A stretch of DNA of 64,000 bases from Myxococcales bacterium (lineage in GTDB: Bacteria > Myxococcota_A > Bradymonadia > UBA7976 > UBA1532), in assembly GCA_002731825.1 (NCBI GenBank), contig PCCS01000001.1, positions 69,480 to 133,479 of the forward strand, written 5' to 3'. The notes beneath the pieces were generated by a model. It ran no database searches, was not told the DNA's origin, and saw nothing but the letters and a program-made list of their open reading frames with translations. Made by a program: the position numbers and the translations under genes. Position 1 is the stretch's first letter, and each line of letters starts with the position of its first letter. Shown in pieces: positions 8,428-19,700 of this stretch.

Positions 8428-10149
8428 ATGTCGGACAGAATAGAGCGCCTAATTGAGACGATTCGTGATTCAATTATCGGCTGTGATCAGGCGATTGATG
8501 GGCCTTATGGAGTCCGTAGAGTTGTCTATGCAGATCACACGGCATCGGGTCAGAGTGTTAATTTTATCGAGGATTTCATCCGTCGTGAGGTGATGCCTTT
8601 TTATGCGAATACCCACACTCAGATGTCTGGGACAGGACGACAAACAACTCAGTATCGTGATGATGCTCGAGAGATCATTGCAGAGGCAGTTGGTGCCGAT
8701 GAACGAGACGTTGTTATTTTCTGTGGTTCCGGGGCGACCGCCGCCATCAATAAGATCATTGCCGTTTTAAATTTAGCCGTGCCGGCCGACCTAGACGCAC
8801 GATACCACTTAACAGGGCAGATCCCTGAGGCTGAACGGCCGGTGGTCTTTATCGGCCCTTATGAGCATCATTCCAATGAACTGCCCTGGAGAGAGTCTAT
8901 TGCCGACGTGGTTGTCATCGACGAAGACGAGAATGGGCGTGTTGACCAGCGGCAGCTTGATGCAGAACTCAGAAAGTATGCGGCGAGGCCACTTAAGATA
9001 GGGTCTTTCTCAGCTGCGTCAAATGTGACTGGTGTTGGGTCGAATACGCGGGACATCGCCGCGCTGCTTCACAAGCATGGCGCACTCTCTTTCTGGGATT
9101 TTGCCGCGGCGGGTCCATATGTCGAAATCGAAATGAACATGGCTGACGAGAAGCCTGACGGTCAGCTTGTCTATAAAGATGCCATTTTTCTCTCGCCTCA
9201 CAAATTCATCGGTGGTCCCGGTACACCCGGTATCTTAATTGCCAAAAAGCACTTGTTCACAAATCGCGTTCCGTCCTCGCCTGGGGGTGGCACTGTCGAT
9301 TATGTCAGTCAGGATCAGCACGTGTTTTCCTCGAATATTGTAGAACGTGAAGAGGCCGGGACACCCAATATCCTCGGTGCGGTCCGCGCTGGACTGACTT
9401 TTCAGCTCAAAGAAGCTGTTGGGGTGGAGATGATTCAGACGCGTGAACACGACTATATCCGGCGGGCCATCGCCAAGTGGAAAGCCAATCCAAATATCAG
9501 AATCCTGGGTGACCATGACCGTTGGCGACTGTCTATCGTCTCGTTCATGGTTCGTTATGACGATGAGCGCTATCTCCACCATCACTTCGTTGTTGCCTTA
9601 CTCAATGATCTTTTTGGCATTCAATCTAGAGGGGGTTGGCAGTGTGCGGGTCCATACGGACACAGGTTGCTCAATATCGATTTGGCTCGGGCCGAAGCCA
9701 TTCAAAAAGAAGTTCTGCGTGGCTGTAGAGGCGTGAAACCGGGTTGGGCGAGGATGAACTTCAATTACTTTATTTCAGAGACTGTATTCGACTATTTGGT
9801 GGAGGCGGTTCTTTTGATTGCCGAACACGGATGGCGGCTGTTACCGGATTATGAGTTCTGTCCTGAAACAGGCCGTTGGCGCCATCATCAAGCTGATGCG
9901 GGGTCAAAGATGAGCCTGCATCGAATTGGATACAGTGGTGGTCGGATGGAATACCGATCGCGTCATGCGACCGAACCCGAGGCAGCCTTGTCTGCTCACT
10001 TAAGTGAAGCCCGCTCCGTAATGCAAGACTCAGGCAAGGCATCGGGGCGTACACCCGATAAGTTGACTCTAAACGCCGACTATGAGTCCTTGCGTTGGTT
10101 TCCCTTGCCCACAGAAATCGCCATGCGGCTCAAGTCAGAAGCACACTAG
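8428..10149 (+). CDS. Class V aminotransferase-fold (cysteine desulfurase-like) PLP enzyme
   Basis: About 573 aa from the ATG at 8428. The ORF track begins at 8266, but its first 54 codons are low-complexity and lack family similarity. Class V features are [18 protein letters not shown], the glycine/alanine loop [27 protein letters not shown] (cofactor-binding Asp) and [13 protein letters not shown], whose Lys should form the Schiff base with PLP. The fold matches selenocysteine lyase/cysteine desulfurase relatives, but the chain is ~170 residues longer than SufS and no catalytic-Cys loop is obvious. The substrate is therefore open. No sulfur or Fe-S genes adjoin it; it converges with the GH31 gene. 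Confidence 0.82.
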   Translation: MSDRIERLIETIRDSIIGCDQAIDGPYGVRRVVYADHTASGQSVNFIEDFIRREVMPFYANTHTQMSGTGRQTTQYRDDAREIIAEAVGADERDVVIFCGSGATAAINKIIAVLNLAVPADLDARYHLTGQIPEAERPVVFIGPYEHHSNELPWRESIADVVVIDEDENGRVDQRQLDAELRKYAARPLKIGSFSAASNVTGVGSNTRDIAALLHKHGALSFWDFAAAGPYVEIEMNMADEKPDGQLVYKDAIFLSPHKFIGGPGTPGILIAKKHLFTNRVPSSPGGGTVDYVSQDQHVFSSNIVEREEAGTPNILGAVRAGLTFQLKEAVGVEMIQTREHDYIRRAIAKWKANPNIRILGDHDRWRLSIVSFMVRYDDERYLHHHFVVALLNDLFGIQSRGGWQCAGPYGHRLLNIDLARAEAIQKEVLRGCRGVKPGWARMNFNYFISETVFDYLVEAVLLIAEHGWRLLPDYEFCPETGRWRHHQADAGSKMSLHRIGYSGGRMEYRSRHATEPEAALSAHLSEARSVMQDSGKASGRTPDKLTLNADYESLRWFPLPTEIAMRLKSEAH

Positions 10150-10155
10150 GCGCGT

Positions 10156-12762
10156 TCAGCGAACGCCCATCAGTCGGATGTCTTCTATTCCATCGACTTT
10201 GACGTGGACTACGTTCTTCTCTGTATCCCATAGCCAAGCCGCTTCACCCGCAGCTAATTCCATTGAACTCTCGACTCTGTTGAGCGACACGGCGCCGTAT
10301 TGGACATCCATGGGGGCACCGGTGAGGTTCATTACATCATACTGACGCAATGCCGGGTACGTTTCACCGGCAGTGGATGTCAAGACCAGGTCATTTCCAT
10401 CTGTTCGGTGTGTGATGGTCGTGCCATCGTAGAGGGTGAAACTGTGTTCGGGGCCAGCTGCGACTCGCACATGCAGACGGCCAGGATCATTCGCAAAAGA
10501 CTCTATGCCCTCGACAGTGGTCGGTGAGAGCGTATCGATGGTCTCCCGCAAGAGTGGGATAATTCCACCCGCTCGCACATACAATGGGAGCTTCGAGAGC
10601 GGTGCATCAACCCCCAACTCTTGACCGCCTTCGATGGTCTCACCCGTCCACCAGTCTAGCCATTCTCCATCTGGGAAGGGCACAAGCTTCGTCCGTGCAT
10701 CTCCGACAACAACCGGTGCCACAAGGAGATCGTCACCGAAGAAATACACATCAGATGGATGAAGTCCTGCCTCGGGATATTGGAGACCGTAGGCGCGTTG
10801 AATCGGCCGACCGGTTTGTTTAATTTGACGCGCATAGGTCCATGCATACGGAAATAAACGTAAATGCAACCGGGTGTAAATTCGATACCAGTCGAGCATT
10901 TCTTCATCGAAACCAGTGTCTGCGTCAAATTCCCATGCGACATTGTTTGTGTTTGTCCCGACTTGCATAACGCTGGACAGCGCCGTTTGCTGAAACCAGC
11001 GCGTGAACACTTCTTTACTGGGTGGCGCGCGTCTATAGCCGCCCGTGTCCGAGCCGTAGAATGGATAACCCGATGGCCCCAGACTAAGACCTGCGATGAT
11101 ACTTGCAATTAAGCCACCAACAGCACCGTATTCTTCATCTCCGTCCATGACTCGCTCGCGATGCTTTGCGAAATTCGCGTCGAGGTCTCCGGGCCAAACG
11201 ATCACACCATTGGTCTGCCCACCCCAGGTTGCTGAACGAACCAAGAGAAAGCCGCCGGTTTCAGGTAGAGTTTCTGCATACACCTGGTGATAGAGGGTTT
11301 GATAGCGCGCATGCATTGTCTGATCATTAGAGCCATCAAAGAACTCCCAATTACCGCGAGCGAGAAAAATGCCAGGAACAATGTCTTCTGCGTAATCGAG
11401 TTTGTAGCCCTCGACGCCTGAATCAGAATAGCGCCGAATCAAGGATTGCCACCAGGCGTAAGCATCAGGGTTTGTCAGGTCGATGGGGCTGCCCCACTTG
11501 CTTGTCGCGAGCCCAATACGGCTTGGATAATAGCCCTCGCGGTCGGCGGTATCTCTCAGTTCTTGGGTACTCTCTGTGAGCTCATTACCTGCTTCTTCAG
11601 CACCGACATACGGCGTGTGCCATAGGGCAAAACGAAAGCCCATGTCATGAATAAAATCGATCATGTCTTGGGGTTCATCAAATTTTCGAGGGTCCCAATC
11701 GAATGAATTGACCGCACTGGCGTAGGGTCTATCAATCCAGTAACCACTGGTCGCCAGATCTAGATCTCTAATCGTCTGAATATCGGATCTAACCTGGGCC
11801 TCATCATCATTTTCATCGCGCCAGATCCATGGCCCATAAGCCCATTCTGCAGGGAGCTTAGGAAAGCCGGTTAATTCGTAATAATGCCGTGTTAAATCTA
11901 AGGTCTTGTCTCCCGTAAAAATGTGGAATTGGAGGCCTTCTGCCGTCGCCACACCCGTACCAAAGATCGCATCGATAACGGTATCTTGAGTCTTAGCGAC
12001 ATCAAATACACCAGGTCTCAAAGACTCGACGAATAGACCCCAGCCCCGATGACCATAAAGTAAGGGGATTGGAATGTGTGCTTCATTCACGCTGCTTTCT
12101 AGTTCTGGATCTAATTCGATCTGCATGGGTCTCAAATACCCACGATTATTCACATCGTCGAAAACCTCACCCATACCATAGAACGCTTCGCTTTCATCCA
12201 CATTGAGGTTGACTCGCATGTAGCCAACCGGCCCTTCCGGCGCGACAAAGCGGGCCGTTAGGCGATCGTCGGCTGAAATTCTGAAGATGAGTTGACCTGT
12301 ACCCAATTGCTCGTATGTCAATTCGAGTACGGCCATATCGCCATCGGCCGTCAGTTGCCCGGCGCTCGGCAACTGCCATACGAGCCCGGCCGGATCTGAT
12401 GCTGCGTTACCATCCAAAATATAGAAGGGGTCGTAGTTTGCAGCCTCTGTGATCTCGTCCAGTGTCCCCAATTGAAACCCGGAAATGGGCATGCTGAATC
12501 TGAGGGTTTCACCGTGGTAGACGAAGAGCGATTGCTGACCTTGCTCAAATCGAACGAGAAGATCACCGGAGGCCAAGACGTCGACGGCAGCCGCAGCTTG
12601 CCCCGAATCGACCTCGATGGTCGCCATGTCGTCTAAAACGCCTAAATCAGCGTTGTCAGATACGCTTTGATCGAGACCAGCCGGTGTGACGGTTGGTCCA
12701 TCAGTACAGCTGATCAGAAACATCAAAAAACAGGTTGCTGTCCATTGTCTAAACATCATCAT
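10156..12762 (-). CDS. Glycoside hydrolase family 31 lipoprotein
   Basis: About 868 aa. The three ATGs at 12762-12754 follow GGTGAGA and give a lipoprotein signal peptide (FRQWTATCFLMFLISC, lipobox LISC); the track start at 12798 adds 12 unlikely residues. After an Asp-rich linker comes an N-terminal sandwich domain with YGMGEVFDDVNNRGYLRP, then the catalytic barrel. EGYKLDYAEDIVPG (~residue 455) holds the nucleophile Asp and GSDTGGYRRAP the likely acid/base Asp. Beta-sheet domains close the chain. GH31 enzymes release alpha-linked glucose, xylose or related sugars; the substrate is not determinable here. The lipobox predicts anchoring at the cell envelope. It overlaps the end of the gloA-like gene, so they are cotranscribed. 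Confidence 0.9.
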   Translation of the reverse strand: MMMFRQWTATCFLMFLISCTDGPTVTPAGLDQSVSDNADLGVLDDMATIEVDSGQAAAAVDVLASGDLLVRFEQGQQSLFVYHGETLRFSMPISGFQLGTLDEITEAANYDPFYILDGNAASDPAGLVWQLPSAGQLTADGDMAVLELTYEQLGTGQLIFRISADDRLTARFVAPEGPVGYMRVNLNVDESEAFYGMGEVFDDVNNRGYLRPMQIELDPELESSVNEAHIPIPLLYGHRGWGLFVESLRPGVFDVAKTQDTVIDAIFGTGVATAEGLQFHIFTGDKTLDLTRHYYELTGFPKLPAEWAYGPWIWRDENDDEAQVRSDIQTIRDLDLATSGYWIDRPYASAVNSFDWDPRKFDEPQDMIDFIHDMGFRFALWHTPYVGAEEAGNELTESTQELRDTADREGYYPSRIGLATSKWGSPIDLTNPDAYAWWQSLIRRYSDSGVEGYKLDYAEDIVPGIFLARGNWEFFDGSNDQTMHARYQTLYHQVYAETLPETGGFLLVRSATWGGQTNGVIVWPGDLDANFAKHRERVMDGDEEYGAVGGLIASIIAGLSLGPSGYPFYGSDTGGYRRAPPSKEVFTRWFQQTALSSVMQVGTNTNNVAWEFDADTGFDEEMLDWYRIYTRLHLRLFPYAWTYARQIKQTGRPIQRAYGLQYPEAGLHPSDVYFFGDDLLVAPVVVGDARTKLVPFPDGEWLDWWTGETIEGGQELGVDAPLSKLPLYVRAGGIIPLLRETIDTLSPTTVEGIESFANDPGRLHVRVAAGPEHSFTLYDGTTITHRTDGNDLVLTSTAGETYPALRQYDVMNLTGAPMDVQYGAVSLNRVESSMELAAGEAAWLWDTEKNVVHVKVDGIEDIRLMGVR

Positions 12763-12764
12763 TC

Positions 12765-13190
12765 TCACCATGTTCCAGAGTTCTTCATCGTTGCCCAAGG
12801 CGCTGAAATGGGCAGGGCATCACCTTTTTGTAGCAGTTCAACGGAAATTCCATCGGGGCTTCGAACAAATGCCATCCGCCCGTCTCGTGGTGGGCGGGCT
12901 AGGGTGACCCCGCGATCGCTTAAATGCTGACAAACGGTGTAGATGTCATCTACTTCGAATGCCAGATGTCCAAAATTTCGTCCGCCGTCGTACGGGTCAA
13001 GCTGATCCCAATTATACGTCAATTCGATTTGAGCGGGGTCATCGGATGCGCCCGTTTCCAAGAAGATAAGCGTAAACCGCCCTCTCTCTGATTCCCTTCT
13101 TCTGACTTCGATCAGGCCCAGTCCATCGCAGAAAAAGTCCAGTGCTGCGTCTAGATCTAAGACCCGTATCATCGAATGCAAAAAACGCAT
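12765..13190 (-). CDS. gloA: Glyoxalase I-like VOC metalloenzyme
   Basis: 141 aa with the two beta-alpha-beta-beta-beta modules of the vicinal oxygen chelate fold. The four expected metal ligands are in place: His5 ([10 protein letters not shown]), Glu in QIELTYNW, His in [10 protein letters not shown] and Glu in [10 protein letters not shown], and DLDAALDFF matches the DLxxSLxFY segment of glyoxalase I. The likely reaction is conversion of the methylglyoxal-thiol adduct to the lactoyl thioester. The stop is 2 bases from the GH31 start, suggesting a shared transcript; the pairing may reflect detoxification during rapid sugar use, which is inference. Other VOC functions remain possible. Confidence 0.83.
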   Translation of the reverse strand: MRFLHSMIRVLDLDAALDFFCDGLGLIEVRRRESERGRFTLIFLETGASDDPAQIELTYNWDQLDPYDGGRNFGHLAFEVDDIYTVCQHLSDRGVTLARPPRDGRMAFVRSPDGISVELLQKGDALPISAPWATMKNSGTW

Positions 13191-13326
13191 AAATCCCCGT
13201 GATGATCAGTGTTAGCCGGGCGAATATACTCGCGCGAGTCGACAAAGCGAGTGGAAAATTAATATTTACGTGAAAATATCGTAAATTTTGTCTCAAATAG
13301 GGTCGGATATTGGGAGGTGCTGAATC

Positions 13327-14130
13327 ATGAATCAGCTGTTTAAAAACACGCATGCCAGTCTCATTGGAATGGTTCATCTAAAACCTTTGCCCGGCAGTCA
13401 TGGGTGGGGCGGGTCAATGGATCAGGTGATTGATGGTGCGTGTTCGGATGCTGAATGCTTGATCAAGAATGGCGCTGATGGACTCATCGTTGAGAATATG
13501 GGTGATGTGCCTTATTTAAAGGGCTCGGTGTATCCAGAGACCGTTGCGGCCATGACCCTGGCCACCAAGGCTGTTGTCCAACTAGGAATGCCAACCGGCG
13601 TCCAGGTGCTGGCAGGGGCCAATCGAGATGCACTTGCCATCGCCCATATTACGGGTGCCCATTTTATCCGTGTCGAGGGCTTTGCCTATGCACACGTGGC
13701 AGATGAAGGCTGGCTTGACGCGTGCGCTGGTGAGCTGCTGCGGACCCGTCAAAACCTCGGTTCAGATGTCCAGATTTGGGCCGATATTCAAAAGAAACAT
13801 TCCGCGCATTCGGTGACGGCCGACCTGAGTTTAAGTGACTGGGTCCACGGGGCTGAATTCTGCGGTGCCGATGGGGTGATTATCACGGGAACTCGCACAG
13901 GACGCGCACCGGACCCTGACGTCCTCTCAGCCCTCGGTCATGCACGCTGTCTTGTGGCCATAGGCTCTGGCATAACAGACGAGAATATACATCTCTACGC
14001 AGACATAGCCAACGCGCTCATCGTGGGGAGTTCCATTAAAGAAAATGCAGATTGGCGCCGGCCTGTCTGTCCCAAACGGGTGAGACGACTCCGTGATGCC
14101 TTGGACCGCACGGTCGCTTCGGCGGTTTAG
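13327..14130 (+). CDS. BtpA/SgcQ family TIM-barrel protein
   Basis: 267 aa, full length for the BtpA family. Characteristic blocks are GMVHLKPLPGS at the N-terminus, NGADGLIVENMGDVPY, WADIQKKHSAHSV and CGADGVIITGTRTGRAPD, followed by an IGSGITDENI loop like those that hold phosphate in TIM barrels. In cyanobacteria BtpA affects photosystem I accumulation, but most members, as here, come from non-phototrophs, where nucleoside or sugar-phosphate chemistry has been suspected. ATG is preceded by GGGAGGTG. The last 4 bases overlap the stop of the convergent lipoprotein gene. Confidence 0.88.
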   Translation: MNQLFKNTHASLIGMVHLKPLPGSHGWGGSMDQVIDGACSDAECLIKNGADGLIVENMGDVPYLKGSVYPETVAAMTLATKAVVQLGMPTGVQVLAGANRDALAIAHITGAHFIRVEGFAYAHVADEGWLDACAGELLRTRQNLGSDVQIWADIQKKHSAHSVTADLSLSDWVHGAEFCGADGVIITGTRTGRAPDPDVLSALGHARCLVAIGSGITDENIHLYADIANALIVGSSIKENADWRRPVCPKRVRRLRDALDRTVASAV

Positions 14131-15935
14131 TTTTCGATGCGGTCAAAGCACTGCGCGTCGTATTCGATGCGAATTGTTGCGCCCCTCGGCGGATGGTGGT
14201 CGGGCTCAAAAACGATACGGTTTTCATCAGCTTCATAGGCTACGCAGTTTTCTTCGCACGGCTGCAGGGGTCTGTCTTGGGCGTATAATTCGTCGTCGAC
14301 AAACACCTGAACAGTTGCTGGCACGGCAGCCAACCTCAATGACCATCTGGCATCTCTCTCCGGGTTTAGCCGACCCACCTCATACTCGTCGACGCGGGCG
14401 TCAGTTTCCGTACCAGTTCCTGTGATTCGGAGTGTCACAACGTCGGTATTTTGAGCGTCCGTGGTGACGTTGATCTCGCAATTTTGCCGCCCCGTTGCTG
14501 TGGGCTCAAATTGAACGAGAAAGGCCGCTGATTCTCCGCGCTCAAGGGAGAGGCAATCTCCAAAATCCGGCGTTTCCAGTAACTCGAATTGCGCGCAGTC
14601 TTCGCCGGATAGCGCGTAGCTGTAGGCGCAGATTGGCACAAACCCGACGTTCTCAGCGCCGATGCGACCTTGTCGTGAGGCACATGTACCCGATGTCGTC
14701 TCATCAAAGTCGACGACATCCGGAATAGAGCCAACCATAGCCCGCGCACCGGACCCACGGAGCAAGACCTCCTCAGAGCGGTTCATATTGGCGAACTCAT
14801 CGAAATAGGCGACCGTGAGCACACCTCGTTCGCCCACTGGGTTCGGAATGGTCGGCGCATATGTCAGAGACAGTGTTCGGGAGGTCATCGGCGGCATCAT
14901 GCCGAGTTCAATGGACTGAGAAATCGTGAACGCATTTGCCTCCTCTCCAGCGGTTTGCTCGACAGCGACATCTCTAAGATCACAGGGCCCGGTGCCGTGA
15001 TTGGTCACCACGACGTCAAGGGCTCTCTGTCTACTGATTCGAACGATTTCGAAGTCGAGATTGCCGGGTTCAGCTCGAATCAGGCAGCGCTGACCACTGC
15101 CGCCTCGGGCTCTCAGGGGAATAGACAGAGATTCACTATCCATTTCTCGAAAGGAAATGAAAAGTCGGCCTGTTGCAACCTCATTTGGAATCAATCGATT
15201 ATTCGTATATTGAATCGTTAGTGAGAGAGAGTCTCCTCGCTCGAGTACTGTCCCGGCGAGCTCTGTGCCTGAGCGAGAGGACCAGCTGAAATCTTCGTCT
15301 CCATCCAAGACGATTGTCGATATTGTGCGGACAGTGTCACCACAATTGATGATGGTAAATTCAAACTGGCCACTGCGTATACCGGCATCCACTGAGCCGA
15401 CATCAACAGAACTGGGGCGTGCGTTTATGCAATTTTGTGCCACCCGACCGATGAGTTGAACCGGATAAGACATCGCATTTGGATCGTCGCTGGACATGGT
15501 CAAAGTCGCTTCATGGGTCGCGGCGTCGGGTGCTAGATAGACGATTTCAAGCTCAAGGCTTGTCCCTGGTTCCAGGATGCGGGGCGTCTCTCCGAGACCC
15601 GTAATTTCAAAATATTGGGCCTCTCGCTGCGGCTGCACTGTCAGTGATTCGATCGTAAGCGGTGCATCCCCAACATTACTCAAGGTCAGTGTCTCAGGTG
15701 CGCTTGGCATCCCGGCGAGACCGACCAGGCTAACGGAATTTTGGCTTACATCGAGGTCTGGGGCCGGGTCTGGCTCCATATCGATTTGCATGTCTAATTC
15801 CACATCGGTTGGATTACCGGAGTCGACGCTGTTTTGCATATCAGCTCCCTCGGCCGATTCGCTACCCGATGAATCGCAGGCGATTTGGACGAGCGCCATG
15901 CTTAGAATCAACAAAACGTAACCAAGTGTTCTCAT
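14127..15935 (-). CDS. Choice-of-anchor (HYDIN/ASPM-like) repeat lipoprotein
   Basis: About 602 aa from ATG 15935, which gives a clean lipoprotein signal (MRTLGYVLLILSMALVQIAC, lipobox VQIAC); the track start at 15998 adds 21 residues without signal character. An Asp/Glu/Pro-rich linker follows. The rest is four or so Ig-like repeats of ~110 residues marked by phrases such as LTLSNVGDAPLTIESLTV, IQYTNNRLIPNEVATG, VVTNHGTGPCDLRDV and FLVQFEPTATGRQNCEINVTT. Each repeat tends to contain a Cys pair. This domain class is structural and common in large surface proteins of Myxococcota. A C-terminal domain has PPRGATIRIEYD. Probably surface-exposed; the partner is unknown. Confidence 0.85.
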   Translation of the reverse strand: MRTLGYVLLILSMALVQIACDSSGSESAEGADMQNSVDSGNPTDVELDMQIDMEPDPAPDLDVSQNSVSLVGLAGMPSAPETLTLSNVGDAPLTIESLTVQPQREAQYFEITGLGETPRILEPGTSLELEIVYLAPDAATHEATLTMSSDDPNAMSYPVQLIGRVAQNCINARPSSVDVGSVDAGIRSGQFEFTIINCGDTVRTISTIVLDGDEDFSWSSRSGTELAGTVLERGDSLSLTIQYTNNRLIPNEVATGRLFISFREMDSESLSIPLRARGGSGQRCLIRAEPGNLDFEIVRISRQRALDVVVTNHGTGPCDLRDVAVEQTAGEEANAFTISQSIELGMMPPMTSRTLSLTYAPTIPNPVGERGVLTVAYFDEFANMNRSEEVLLRGSGARAMVGSIPDVVDFDETTSGTCASRQGRIGAENVGFVPICAYSYALSGEDCAQFELLETPDFGDCLSLERGESAAFLVQFEPTATGRQNCEINVTTDAQNTDVVTLRITGTGTETDARVDEYEVGRLNPERDARWSLRLAAVPATVQVFVDDELYAQDRPLQPCEENCVAYEADENRIVFEPDHHPPRGATIRIEYDAQCFDRIEN

Positions 15936-16019
15936 CCGTATTTGTCCTATCTTTATATTTGCCTGATGCACATTCAATGGACCATCAAGGGACAGCATAC
16001 GTCTGTCTTCCGATGGACG

Positions 16020-16760
16020 CTAGAACGCATTCAGTGCATCGATCAAAGCGCTCAAGACGTGCGCATGGGATTCAGAGTTTTCGAGTAGATCTTGGCGTAT
16101 CTCGAATTCGATATACGGGATAGTGTTGCTTCGCCCGTGGTGGTTAGCCGAATACATGAGCTCGCCTGTCAAGCCAGAGTAGGGGGCATTGAGTGCGCTC
16201 CGAATGCCATTCTTCTCCAAAATTGAGGCCAGTTCTTTTGCCTTGTCCTCATCTCGATCGAATAAAATGCCAACGTCCATCGGTCGTTTGGCGCCATTCC
16301 AAATCGGGGTGAAACTGTGAATAGAGATAAGCTTCAGTTCCGGGTTTTTGTTTTTTTCGCGGGCGACGGCCTGGCTGACTCCGGAATGAAACGAGTCGTA
16401 GAGTGACATGCGCCAGTCTCGGTCCTCGGCGCTGATGTTTTCGTTAAACGAGACGGGTATAGACTCGCAATGCGACACGATCAGCGTGCTCGACTCCGGA
16501 TGACGGTTGACGTCTATGATGAGCCGACTTTCTGTCCCAAGCACGCCAACACTTTTGAAGGCATCGCAGAGGGACTGAGTCAATTTTTCAGCCCCAAGGT
16601 CATAGCCCCAATGCATTTTCAATAAGCGCTGATCCGAGGCCGTTGGCGTATGCCTTGAGACAGCATTAGATGCGTGTTCGCAAGTCAGAATGAAGCGCCC
16701 TTTTGAATCAGGGCTCTCTCCAATAACCCGATAACCGATGGAATTTAGGGACTCATTCAT
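16020..16760 (-). CDS. N-formylglutamate amidohydrolase family protein
   Basis: 246 aa. Family motifs are FILTCEHASNAVS near the N-terminus, DLGAEKLTQSL, SRLIIDVNRHP, the metal/catalytic ISIHSFTP segment, DVGILFDRD and the C-terminal IPYIEFEIRQDL. The founding activity is hydrolysis of N-formyl-L-glutamate to formate and glutamate in histidine breakdown, but no hut genes are present, so the true substrate is uncertain. Its ATG overlaps the stop of the upstream carboxylase gene by 4 bases (ATGA), indicating translational coupling and a role tied to that enzyme or its transcript. Confidence 0.88.
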   Translation of the reverse strand: MNESLNSIGYRVIGESPDSKGRFILTCEHASNAVSRHTPTASDQRLLKMHWGYDLGAEKLTQSLCDAFKSVGVLGTESRLIIDVNRHPESSTLIVSHCESIPVSFNENISAEDRDWRMSLYDSFHSGVSQAVAREKNKNPELKLISIHSFTPIWNGAKRPMDVGILFDRDEDKAKELASILEKNGIRSALNAPYSGLTGELMYSANHHGRSNTIPYIEFEIRQDLLENSESHAHVLSALIDALNAF

Positions 16761-19700
16761 ACAGCACTTGGCGGATGCGTCACAGGCTGTGCGATCCCCA
16801 TCTCATTGGCATCATCTGCTAAGACCTTGATGATGTACTGTCTCAGCTGAGACGGTTTTATAATGTCATCGATCGACCCGACCTCTTTAGCCCTCTGAAC
16901 CGAGTGAATGGAGTCAAACCGGGCCGCCAATTCACTGGTGGCTTGATTCTTGGCATCATCATCGCCCCCCAATTCGAGCGCCCGTTTGCGTACGTCACCG
17001 GCGAACACCACCGCAGCGGCTGGTGCGCCTCCAATCACCGAGGCATAGCTGCCTTCCAACGCCACTGATTTTAGCTTCGCATTCAGCGCCTTTGAAAAAA
17101 CAACATAGGCACCCCCATGATATCTGGACAGAATGACAAACATGACAGGTCCGTCAAAATTCGTGATCGCCCGTCCAATTTCAGCGCCGTATTCCAATTG
17201 CCAGTGTCTCAGAGACTCAGGCGAGCCGTCGAAACCGGACAAGTTGGCGAGTACGACCAGTGGTCTAAATCCACTTGCCGCGTTGATGGCTCGCGCAATC
17301 TTTCGCGATGCCTGAGGGTACAGTGTCCCACCGGCCAATGTGTCTGGTCCACCCGCAACACGTTGCCCCAATCTCTCGAAGGGCTGGTTTTCGACGCCCA
17401 AAACCATTGCGCTGTACCCACCGATTCGGGCTTCCCAAACCACACAGGTTTCTGCGCCATGCATGGCGGACCAGCGTTCGACCGGAGACGTGTCTTGATC
17501 TGTCAATGCGGCCATGACGGGGCGAATTGCAAAGGGACGTTTTCGGCCGGGGTTATGCTCCTTCGAAAAGATTTCTCCGATGTATTCGAATCCATGACCC
17601 AGATCACTCGGATATTTGGTTTGAGAGAAATCACGCTCATCGGGGTCTGCTGTTTTGATTCGCGGCGGGCGATTTTGACCCGGCGGGACATAGGTTTGTT
17701 GGTAATATCGATAGAGCAAGTCGTAGGCACCGCCCAAATCAGCTGCATGTGCTTGGGCCTGTCCATTGGGACCCATAATCGCCGTATAACCACCCAGAGC
17801 TAGATCATCTTCGGCGGAGACACATCCTGAGAAATCCAATGCACGCTTGCCCGTGAGAACCATCGTGCCTTGGTCGGTCATGATCAATAGGCCTCGGTTG
17901 TGCATCATCATTGTGGCTTCCGCATTCCAGTAGGCTTGCGCGCCGACACAAATACCGGGCACCAAGATGTTGATTTCACCCCCTTTTTGAGTGAAGTGTA
18001 TGATCTTGGCTAAGACTTGAGCCGTCCAGTCCAGATTTTCCGTTCCGCTATCCCAATCGATGCGGGCGCCCGCACTGACAGCCACCCATTCAATAGGCAC
18101 GTTCAACCGCTCGGCTAGCTCGATTGCGGATACGATGCGACGGCATTCAGGCTCCGCTAATGCACCCATCCGGCGGGTCGGGTCAGAGAGTAATAAAACT
18201 CTCGTCAGGGATGTATTCAATGCATGTGACCGGCTCCGAATCACCCCGAAGACGACGCCGCTTTCATTCCCCCCCCTCGGCCGATCAGCGACCCGCCGTA
18301 ATCGTCCACCCTCATCTAGGTCATACTCCTCAAATTTACCGCTTGGAAAGTCGGGGCTTGATTCAAGTAGGTCCACCACTTCGTAAGGGTGAGTCAGCCC
18401 TCGCCTCCGAGCCGCAACGATTCGGCTCTCATACTCCGTTAATGGCATCAGTGGTCTATGGGATGCAGGGTTGATTCTAAAGTCGATATGCTCACCACCG
18501 GGTCTTCGATTGATCGATAGGTCCATCAGTGGTGTGATTCCATTTTCATGAGCATCATCCTTAAATCGAGCCCGCACCACCACCTTCTCGAGTCCGATGG
18601 CCAAGGCGGCCGGAATCAGCCGTTCGATGTAATTCCGCATGACATCAAGGGCCAAGGGCACGATGGGGACCAGGCTTAAGGTGATTCGATTCCATTGATT
18701 TCTGCGCCTCGGATCATGGAGATCACGAGCGGCTTCAATCGACCGGACAGCCGCGTGGAAGACGCGCTCGACATGGGGCAGATGAAGGGGCGTTCCAGGG
18801 GCTCTTTCAAGCGACCTGACTTCACCGTACGCAAGAAATCGAATGTCCCTTGAATTCTCCCAAGCCTTTGCCAAGAAAAGGACTACATCTTCATCACTTG
18901 GCATGCGCTGGAAGTCGAAACGAGATAAACGATCTAAATCCAATCGACGAGCGGTACTCGGCGTGACGTCACGTCTATCGGTCCGCTCGCTGCCATCGGC
19001 ATAGAAGCGTCTTACGGCTGTTCGATTGCCACAGACGGCAACCAAACAGAGTTCATGCCAGCTGGATAAGCCATTGGTACCCCGTTCGATGTCTTTGACC
19101 AGACCGTCAAGAATGAGGTGCGGATCGTCATCGGCATCCGGTGCCAATACAACATCGAGTCGATCCATGGACGGCTCTGCTCGGGCGGCATCGAGCAAGG
19201 CCTTGGTCTCAGTCGGCTGTGCTGTGACACAGACCACAACTTTCTCTCCGTTAATGATTCGGAATGCGGGTCGATCACCCAGTTCAAAACGCAGGACTTG
19301 AGTCGACTCATCCTGCCATTCAAGTCGCCGGGCAACAGCTTCCGCAGCGATGGCACATCCCTTAGCCGCCTCGGGAGCGAACCCCGGCACCAGAGATTCG
19401 GGTGCTTGCAAGACTTCATTCCAATCCGCTTCACCGTCGCGCAGCCAGCTCAGCAATGCCCGTGCTCGGTGTTCTGCCCTGGCTAAAAGTCGAATATGAG
19501 CAAGGCGTTCGAATAGAACGTATCGAGCGCGATCCGCCGCTTCGATGACTGGCCCGAAGCGCGATGGATCTAAGTCCGTCAATCGATCGAGCAGTTGAAT
19601 GGGGGCTTCTTCCAGTTGTCTAAGGGCCATGACGGCAGCCGGTATGGTCTCAGGTAAAGCTTCACCAGCCCGTTTAAGACGCATGATCGCGTCGTCGCGA

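Noticed and set aside
10151-10169. GCGTTC-AGC-GAACGC hairpin as terminator
   Set aside because: It overlaps the end of the GH31 coding sequence and has no T-tract, so it cannot be called with confidence.
17117-17803. 228-aa plus-strand ORF inside the carboxylase gene
   Set aside because: Shadow ORF opposite the carboxyltransferase domain; no independent protein features.
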